Of a stretch of 6,950 nt of DNA, positions 1 to 4,296 are shown piece by piece. The DNA comes from Phycisphaerales bacterium UBA3158. Lineage in GTDB: Bacteria; Planctomycetota; Phycisphaerae; Phycisphaerales; SM1A02. The notes beneath the pieces are model-generated. The model searched no databases and was not told where the DNA came from. It was given only the letters and a program-made list of their open reading frames with translations. The DNA lies in contig DEYM01000010.1 of NCBI GenBank assembly GCA_002364555.1, positions 1 through 6,950 on the forward strand. Direction: 5' to 3'. The position numbers were made by a program, and so were the translations under genes. The first letter of the stretch is position 1; every line of letters begins with the position of its first letter.

Positions 1-518
1 GTGATGGCGGCGATGCCGACCTGCTCGAGTCCCCGCGCCAGTTCAGGTCCGACGATGCAGTCGTCATCCCAGCCGAGACGGATCTTGGCCGTGACCGGAA
101 CGCCGGTCTGCGGCGTCACGGTCTCGACGATCTTCTCGGCCAATCGAATCGTGGAGTCGGGTTCGCAGAGAAGGAGACTGCCACCATTCTTCTTGGCGAC
201 CTTGTCGACCGGACAACCCATGTTGATGTCGACGACCTGAGCTCCATGGTCGACCGCCCAGAGGGCCGCTTCAGGCAGGGGGTCCTGCGAGTTGCCGTAG
301 AGCTGCATGCATAGTGGTGAATCGGCTTCACAGGTGGCGGCCAGCTGCATGGCCTTGGGATCCTCTCTCAGGACCGAATGCGTGTTCAGTAGATCCGTGC
401 TGGCCAGGCCGACTCCACCCAACTCGCGGCACAGAAGCCGGAAGGGGAGATCCGTATGGCCAGCCATGGGAGCCAGCAGGGCGGGAGAATCGAGCTGTAC
501 AGGGCCTATTCGGAGCAT
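1..518 (-). CDS. dusB: tRNA-dihydrouridine synthase, DusB-like, N-terminal part (cut by left edge)
   Basis: FMN-dependent enzyme that reduces specific uridines in the tRNA D-loop to dihydrouridine, acting in the cytosol. 172 codons are visible, starting at the ATG at 518-516; the C-terminal part lies beyond position 1. Dus-family landmarks are plain: APMAGHTDLPFR (residues 16-27, FMN-binding start of the TIM barrel), MQLYGN (71-76), VVDINMGCPVDKV (95-107) with Cys102 at the family's catalytic cysteine position, and PVTAKIRLGWDD further on. The DINMGCP wording is closer to DusB than to DusA or DusC, but the subtype is not certain. A GTG directly before the ATG (521-519) is an alternative start. 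A purine-rich GGGAAGGG (complement of 531-538) lies 12 nt upstream, a rather long spacing for a ribosome binding site. The gene is divergent from dnaK. I found no convincing promoter for it in the shared intergenic region. Confidence 0.93.
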   Translation of the reverse strand, partial: MLRIGPVQLDSPALLAPMAGHTDLPFRLLCRELGGVGLASTDLLNTHSVLREDPKAMQLAATCEADSPLCMQLYGNSQDPLPEAALWAVDHGAQVVDINMGCPVDKVAKKNGGSLLLCEPDSTIRLAEKIVETVTPQTGVPVTAKIRLGWDDDCIVGPELARGLEQVGIAAI

Positions 519-570
519 CACGAGAGTCTACCCTTCCCGCCAAACTGGCAGAATTTCCACTGCATACAAC

Positions 571-612
571 CTTGAAATGGCCGATCGAAATGATCAAAAC
601 GCTGTTTTCAAG
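571..612. repeat. 7-bp inverted repeat upstream of dnaK promoter
   Basis: CTTGAAA at 571-577 is repeated exactly in inverted form as TTTCAAG at 606-612, with a 28-nt spacer. Inside the spacer is a smaller palindromic pair, GATC-N5-GATC (583-595). The arms are centred about 35 bp apart, a little over three DNA turns, and lie roughly 47-88 bp upstream of the start site predicted for the sigma-54-like promoter at 633-648. That is compatible with an activator binding site, but the arms are short and the role is inferred. Confidence 0.35.
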
Positions 613-632
613 CCCTTAAAGGCGATTTGGCG

Positions 633-648
633 TGGCACCGGCATTGCA
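633..648 (+). promoter_or_regulatory. Candidate sigma-54 (RpoN) -24/-12 promoter of dnaK
   Basis: The sequence TGGCAC-CGGCA-TTGCA matches the core sigma-54 consensus TGGCAC-N5-TTGCW at every fixed position. The invariant GG (634-635) and GC (646-647) doublets are separated by the required 10 nt. Flanking consensus positions match less well: the base before TGGCAC is G rather than a pyrimidine, and the base after it is C rather than G. Transcription would start near 659 and give a leader of about 89 nt before the dnaK ATG. The element points toward dnaK. No equally good sigma-70 or sigma-32 promoter is visible in the interval. Sigma-54 promoters need an enhancer-binding ATPase, so dnaK would be activator-controlled if this is real. 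Confidence 0.6.
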
Positions 649-707
649 TTCATATATGTCAGACGCAGTCCACAGGCTGCATGAACATGAATTACAGCCG
701 GTTTGGA

Positions 708-743
708 GGACCTCTCTGGTCCCGAGCCGGAGCTAAGGAGACC
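708..743 (+). promoter_or_regulatory. dnaK leader hairpins, one masking the ribosome binding site
   Basis: Two mutually exclusive RNA stems can form just before dnaK. Stem A is GGACC (708-712) with GGUCC (718-722) around a UCUCU loop, which leaves the Shine-Dalgarno sequence free. Stem B is GGUCCC (718-723) with GGAGACC (737-743), with A739 bulged, topped by AGC (725-727) pairing with GCU (732-734) around a CGGA loop. Stem B pairs the G residues of the Shine-Dalgarno AAGGAG (735-740). Sequence 718-722 is shared, so only one stem can exist at a time. This layout would suit an RNA thermometer or translational switch on a heat-shock gene, but no known thermometer family is recognised and the function is inferred. 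Confidence 0.35.
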
Positions 744-747
744 GCAT

Positions 748-2649
748 ATGTCAAAGATCATAGGTATTGACCTGGGCACCACCAACTCCGTCGTCGCTGT
801 CATGGAAGGCGACCAGCCCAAGGTACTCATCAACTCTTCGGGCAACCGCACCACACCTTCCGTGGTTGCCTTTACCGACAAGGGCGACCGCCTGGTAGGT
901 CAGCCCGCTCGTCACCAGCAGGTGACGAACCCCGCCAACACGATCTACTCGATCAAGCGTTTCATGGGACGTCGTCACAACGAGGTCCAGTCCGAGGAAA
1001 CTCAGGTCCCCTACGCCGTCGTCGGTGGAGGAGAGGATCTCGTCAAGGTCGAAGCTGGTGGAAAAGAGCAGACTCCCCCCGAGATCTCAGCCGTCATTCT
1101 CCGCGATCTGAAGCAGATCGCCGAGGAGTACCTCGGTGAGAAGGTGGACAAGGCCGTCATCACGGTGCCCGCCTACTTCAACGATGCACAGCGACAGGCA
1201 ACCAAGGATGCCGGCGAGATCGCCGGTCTGACCGTCGAGCGGATCATCAACGAGCCGACCGCGGCAGCCCTCGCCTACGGTCTTGAGAAGAACTCCAATT
1301 CCAAGATCGCAGTGTTCGACCTTGGTGGTGGTACCTTCGACGTGTCCGTACTCGACATCGGTGACGGTGTGTTCGAGGTGCTGGCTACCAATGGCGATGG
1401 CCATCTGGGTGGTGACGACTTCGACCAGGTGCTCATCGACTACATCGCCGACGAGTTCCGCAAGACCGACGGCATCGATGTCCGTCAGGACCAGATGGCC
1501 CTGCAGCGTCTCAAGGAAGCTGCCGAGAAGGCCAAGTGCGAACTGTCGCAGCAGCTCGAGACCGATGTCAATCTCCCGTTCATCACGGCGGATGCGTCTG
1601 GTCCAAAGCACCTTCAGGTCAAGGTCACACGAGCTCGATTCGAGGAGCTGGCCGCGGATCTGTTCACCCGATTGATGGGGCCATGCAAGACGGCCCTGAC
1701 CGATGCGAAGCTCTCGACCTCGGGAGTCTCCGATGTCGTCATGGTCGGTGGTTCGACCCGTATCCCCAAGGTCCAGGAGATCGCCAAGGAGATCTTCGGT
1801 ACCGCGGAACTGGACAAGTCCATCAACCCCGACGAAGTCGTCGCGATCGGCGCAGCCATCCAGGGCGGCGTTCTGCAGGGTGATGTGAAGGATGTTCTCC
1901 TTCTCGATGTGACTCCATTGAGCCTCGGCGTCGAGACTCTTGGTGGCCTGATGACTCGACTCATCGAGAAGAACACCACGATCCCCACCTCCAAGAAGGA
2001 GACCTTCTCGACAGCTTCGGACAATCAGACCTCGGTCACGATCAACGTGCTCCAGGGTGAGCGTGAATTCGCCAAGGACAACCGTACGCTCGGGCAGTTC
2101 GACCTGACCGACATTCCATCCGCTCCACGCGGCATGCCGCAGATCGAAGTCGAATTCGGCATCGATGCCAACGGCATCCTCAACGTGTCGGCGACGGACA
2201 AGGCGACCGGCAAGTCCCAGGACATCCAGATCACCGGATCAAGTGGTCTCTCCAAGGACGAGATCGAGAAGATGAAGCAGGATGCCGAGAACAACGCGGG
2301 TGACGACAAGGCTCGACGCGATCTCATCGAGGTCAAGAATCAGGCCGAGCAGATCGTCTACGCCACACGCAAGCAGCTCGAGGAGCACGGCGCCAAGGTC
2401 GATGCGGAGATCCGATCCACGATCGAATCCAACGTGGCCAACCTCGAGGACAAGCTCAAGGGCGATGACAAGGATGCCATCGAGGCAGCCGTGAAGCAGC
2501 TCAACGACAGTGCGACCGAGCTTGGCAAGGCCGTCTACGAAGCCGCGGCCGCCGAGGCCCCGGAAGCCAATGAGGAGCCAGAGGCTTCAGCTGGCGACAG
2601 CGACGACGTCATCGATGCCGAGTATGAAGTCAAGGACGACAAGAACTGA
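748..2649 (+). CDS. dnaK: Molecular chaperone DnaK (Hsp70), complete
   Basis: ATP-dependent Hsp70 chaperone of the cytosol. It binds exposed hydrophobic peptide stretches and works with DnaJ and GrpE. The 633-aa protein is close to the usual bacterial length of about 638. All three Hsp70 signatures are present: IDLGTTNS (residues 7-14), FDLGGGTFDVS (190-200) and VGGSTRIPK (333-341). Lys70 and Thr196 sit at the ATPase positions equivalent to E. coli Lys70 and Thr199. The interdomain linker VLLLDVTP (383-390) is followed by the substrate-binding beta domain, a helical lid, and an acidic tail with DDVIDAEYEVKDDKN, typical of DnaK. The ATG at 748 was chosen over an in-frame TTG at 703 because AAGGAG (735-740) lies 7 nt upstream and MSKIIGIDLG is the canonical N-terminus. 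No grpE or dnaJ adjoins it, and a strong terminator follows, so it appears to be monocistronic. Confidence 0.99.
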   Translation: MSKIIGIDLGTTNSVVAVMEGDQPKVLINSSGNRTTPSVVAFTDKGDRLVGQPARHQQVTNPANTIYSIKRFMGRRHNEVQSEETQVPYAVVGGGEDLVKVEAGGKEQTPPEISAVILRDLKQIAEEYLGEKVDKAVITVPAYFNDAQRQATKDAGEIAGLTVERIINEPTAAALAYGLEKNSNSKIAVFDLGGGTFDVSVLDIGDGVFEVLATNGDGHLGGDDFDQVLIDYIADEFRKTDGIDVRQDQMALQRLKEAAEKAKCELSQQLETDVNLPFITADASGPKHLQVKVTRARFEELAADLFTRLMGPCKTALTDAKLSTSGVSDVVMVGGSTRIPKVQEIAKEIFGTAELDKSINPDEVVAIGAAIQGGVLQGDVKDVLLLDVTPLSLGVETLGGLMTRLIEKNTTIPTSKKETFSTASDNQTSVTINVLQGEREFAKDNRTLGQFDLTDIPSAPRGMPQIEVEFGIDANGILNVSATDKATGKSQDIQITGSSGLSKDEIEKMKQDAENNAGDDKARRDLIEVKNQAEQIVYATRKQLEEHGAKVDAEIRSTIESNVANLEDKLKGDDKDAIEAAVKQLNDSATELGKAVYEAAAAEAPEANEEPEASAGDSDDVIDAEYEVKDDKN

Positions 2650-2657
2650 TTCTTCCG

Positions 2658-2681
2658 CACCCCTTCAGGGTGATCTCTTTT
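2658..2681 (+). terminator. Weak hairpin with pyrimidine tract just after dnaK
   Basis: CACCC (2658-2662) pairs with GGGTG (2668-2672) around a 5-nt loop. It is followed by ATCTCTTTT, a broken U-rich stretch, 9 nt after the dnaK stop. The stem is only 5 bp, so at most this is a leaky first terminator or an RNA-stabilising 3' hairpin ahead of the strong terminator downstream. Confidence 0.3.
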
Positions 2682-2691
2682 CCCTCCCGAT

Positions 2692-2731
2692 GCCACGCCC
2701 CGAGACCACGGTCCCGGGGCGTGGCGTTTTT
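2692..2731 (+). terminator. Strong intrinsic terminator of dnaK
   Basis: A perfect 11-bp GC-rich stem is formed by GCCACGCCCCG (2692-2702) and CGGGGCGTGGC (2715-2725). The loop can add a small GAC/GTC helix. A G and then TTTTT (2727-2731) follow directly. This is a textbook Rho-independent terminator and separates dnaK from the peptidase gene. Confidence 0.95.
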
Positions 2732-2745
2732 AACAGGAGAGGCGT

Positions 2746-2773
2746 TTGCGGACATCGGGCTTGTGCCTACAAT
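2746..2773 (+). promoter_or_regulatory. Sigma-70-like promoter of pepC
   Basis: The -10 box TACAAT (2768-2773) differs from TATAAT at one position. The -35 candidate TTGCGG (2746-2751) is weaker and is spaced 16 nt away. A start near 2780 would give a leader of about 24 nt. The position right after the dnaK terminator and before the peptidase start supports it. Confidence 0.6.
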
Positions 2774-2803
2774 CAGACACCCCACAGACACGAGGAGATT
2801 CCT

Positions 2804-4177
2804 GTGACAACGGCACCAGCCAATTCAATATCGTCCTTTCCCGCTGAAGCGGTCATCACCCCCGAATGCATCGAGAGTCTCAGATCGGGATTTGATGAGA
2901 ACCCCGGTTGGCGAAGAAGTCAGAATGCCATCACCCAGGTGGGCATCGACGACGTGGCGCTGAATCGTGAGGTCGTCACAGGGACCGACCACACGTTCTC
3001 GACGATTCTGGACGACTGGAAGGTCACCAATCAGAAGCAGTCGGGTCGTTGCTGGATGTTCGCCGCACTGAACCTGTTCCGTGTGGAGGCCATGAAGGCC
3101 ATGAACCTCAAGCAGTTCGAATTCAGCCAGAACTACACGCTCTTCTGGGACAAGTTCGAACGGGCCAACTGGTTCCTGGAATCGATCATCGAGACGTACG
3201 ATCGCGATCTGGATGATCGAACGGTCGGCTTCCTGCTGGACAATCCAGTCGAGGATGGCGGTCAGTGGAACATGTTCGTCAACATCGTCCGCAAGCACGG
3301 ACTGGTTCCCAAATCGGTGATGCCCGAGAGCAAGTCCTCGTCTGGAACCATGAGGATGAACGGCATACTCAAGTGGTACCTGCGGGGATTCGCCAAGCAG
3401 ATCAGGGAAACGATGGCCGGCGGTGACTCCGCCGAAGCGGCCAGGGCACTCAAGGATCGTCAGCTCGCCGTCGTCTGGCGGATCCTGTGCATGCATCTGG
3501 GAACGCCGCCGACTGAATTCAACTGGCAGTGGAACGACAAGGATCGTGAGTTCCATCGCGATGGAATGATGACCCCGAGAACCTTCGCCGAAAAGTACGT
3601 CAAGATCGATCTGGACAACTATGCCTGTCTGGTCAACGACCCTCGTCCGGACAGTCCCATCGGCCGCACGTTCACGGTCGAATATCTGGGCAACATCGTC
3701 GGTGGCGAGCCGGTCAAGTATCTCAATGTCGACATGGACACCATGAAGAACATCACCTCCGGTGTTCTACAGGGCGGCGAGCCCGTCTGGTTCGGCTGCG
3801 ACGTCGGCAAGATGTTCCGTCGCGACATCGGTATCTGGGACACGGATCTCTACGACTACGAAGGTCTGTTCGATTCACCCCTGTCGCTCGACAAGTCCGA
3901 ACGACTGCTCTATCACCAGTCCCTGATGACCCACGCCATGCTCTTCACTGGAGTCGATGTCCATGACGATGGAGTCCATCGATGGCGAGTCGAGAACTCC
4001 TGGGGCGAGGATCGAGTCGGTAAAAAGGGCTTCCAGGTCATGAACGACAACTGGTTCGATGAATATGTCCTCGAGATCGCGGCTCACCGGGATCGGCTGC
4101 CGGAACCTCTCAAGGGGGCCTGGGAGGCGGATCCGATCGTTCTGCCAGCCTGGGATCCGATGGGATCCCTCGCCTGA
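2804..4177 (+). CDS. pepC: Aminopeptidase C / bleomycin hydrolase family cysteine peptidase (C1B), complete
   Basis: Papain-fold cysteine aminopeptidase of family C1B (PepC, bleomycin hydrolase, Gal6). Relatives form cytosolic hexameric barrels that remove N-terminal residues from peptides. The protein is 457 aa, normal for the family, with no signal peptide. The catalytic residues are visible: NQKQSGRCWMFAALN (residues 76-90) with oxyanion Gln77 and nucleophile Cys83, MTHAMLFTGV (375-384) with His377, and VENSWGED (396-403) with Asn398. The GKKGFQVMNDNWFDEYV stretch that follows is also typical. The N-terminal segment from about residue 20 (TPECIESLRSGF, then ALNRE) matches PepC-type sequences. 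The GTG start at 2804 was chosen because GAGGAG (2792-2797) lies 6 nt upstream; the frame is open further upstream only as a shadow of dnaK. The protein ends in Ala, as several family members do, and the C-terminus reaches the active site in this family. It lies between a strong terminator and a new promoter, so it is probably monocistronic. Confidence 0.96.
   Translation: MTTAPANSISSFPAEAVITPECIESLRSGFDENPGWRRSQNAITQVGIDDVALNREVVTGTDHTFSTILDDWKVTNQKQSGRCWMFAALNLFRVEAMKAMNLKQFEFSQNYTLFWDKFERANWFLESIIETYDRDLDDRTVGFLLDNPVEDGGQWNMFVNIVRKHGLVPKSVMPESKSSSGTMRMNGILKWYLRGFAKQIRETMAGGDSAEAARALKDRQLAVVWRILCMHLGTPPTEFNWQWNDKDREFHRDGMMTPRTFAEKYVKIDLDNYACLVNDPRPDSPIGRTFTVEYLGNIVGGEPVKYLNVDMDTMKNITSGVLQGGEPVWFGCDVGKMFRRDIGIWDTDLYDYEGLFDSPLSLDKSERLLYHQSLMTHAMLFTGVDVHDDGVHRWRVENSWGEDRVGKKGFQVMNDNWFDEYVLEIAAHRDRLPEPLKGAWEADPIVLPAWDPMGSLA
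4152..4169 (+). repeat. 7-bp hairpin at the 3' end of pepC
   Basis: GGGATCC (4152-4158) and GGATCCC (4163-4169) form a perfect 7-bp stem with a GATG loop. It arises from an imperfect 10-bp tandem duplication (TGGGATCC at 4151 and again at 4161). It ends 5 nt before the stop codon, and no U tract follows. It may protect the 3' end of the mRNA or be chance; I see no proper intrinsic terminator for pepC. Confidence 0.3.
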
Positions 4178-4202
4178 GGCCCTGAATTGGCCCGTATAGA
4201 GC

Positions 4203-4230
4203 TTGCGATCCGTCTGGATTGCCTCATACT
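4203..4230 (+). promoter_or_regulatory. Candidate sigma-70-like promoter of the carboxypeptidase gene
   Basis: TTGCGA (4203-4208) and CATACT (4225-4230) are separated by 16 nt. The -10 box matches TATAAT at four of six positions. The spacing and the TTGCG -35 core are the same as in the promoter proposed for pepC, which slightly strengthens both. Transcription from near 4237 would place the inverted repeat at 4248-4278 in the leader. Confidence 0.4.
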
Positions 4231-4278
4231 GGATTGTCTGGATCCGATGACAACAATTCCTCGGATTGTCTGTTGTCA
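4216..4278 (+). repeat. Direct and inverted repeats in the carboxypeptidase leader
   Basis: The 10-mer GGATTGTCTG occurs at 4231-4240 and again at 4263-4272, 32 bp apart (about three helical turns). A shorter copy, GGATTG, lies at 4216-4221. Overlapping the second copy is a perfect 8-bp inverted repeat, TGACAACA (4248-4255) and TGTTGTCA (4271-4278), with a 15-nt spacer that can itself pair partly. The block ends 5 nt before the Shine-Dalgarno sequence (4284-4291). It could be an operator for a regulator or a leader hairpin; no known motif is recognised. Confidence 0.5.
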
Positions 4279-4296
4279 CACGTGAGAGGAGACCTC

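Noticed and set aside
571..612. CTTGAAA as a sigma-32 -35 box for dnaK
   Set aside because: It matches the sigma-32 -35 sequence, but no CCCAT-type -10 box lies at the expected distance. It is better described as one arm of an inverted repeat.
307..684. Plus-strand open frame across the dus start and the intergenic region
   Set aside because: The minus strand encodes clear Dus motifs there; the plus-strand translation has low-complexity shadow composition.
703..747. In-frame TTG at 703 as an earlier dnaK start adding 15 residues
   Set aside because: It gives an N-terminus unlike DnaK. The ATG at 748 has an ideal AAGGAG 7 nt upstream and yields the canonical MSKIIGIDLGTTNS.
681..770. A 29-codon leader reading frame overlapping the dnaK start
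   Set aside because: No ribosome binding site and no recognisable peptide. It is more likely chance within a structured leader.
1087..1611. 174-codon open frame on the minus strand inside dnaK
   Set aside because: Shadow of the conserved dnaK reading frame, with no ribosome binding site or recognisable domain.
2825..3556. Long open frame on the minus strand inside pepC (243 codons)
   Set aside because: It is antisense to a well-supported peptidase with all catalytic motifs, has no family features of its own, and mirrors the codon bias of the real gene.
4219..4296. Upstream TTG start for the carboxypeptidase
   Set aside because: It would place 26 polar residues before the signal peptide and lacks a ribosome binding site. 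The GTG at 4297 has GAGAGGAG 5 nt upstream.
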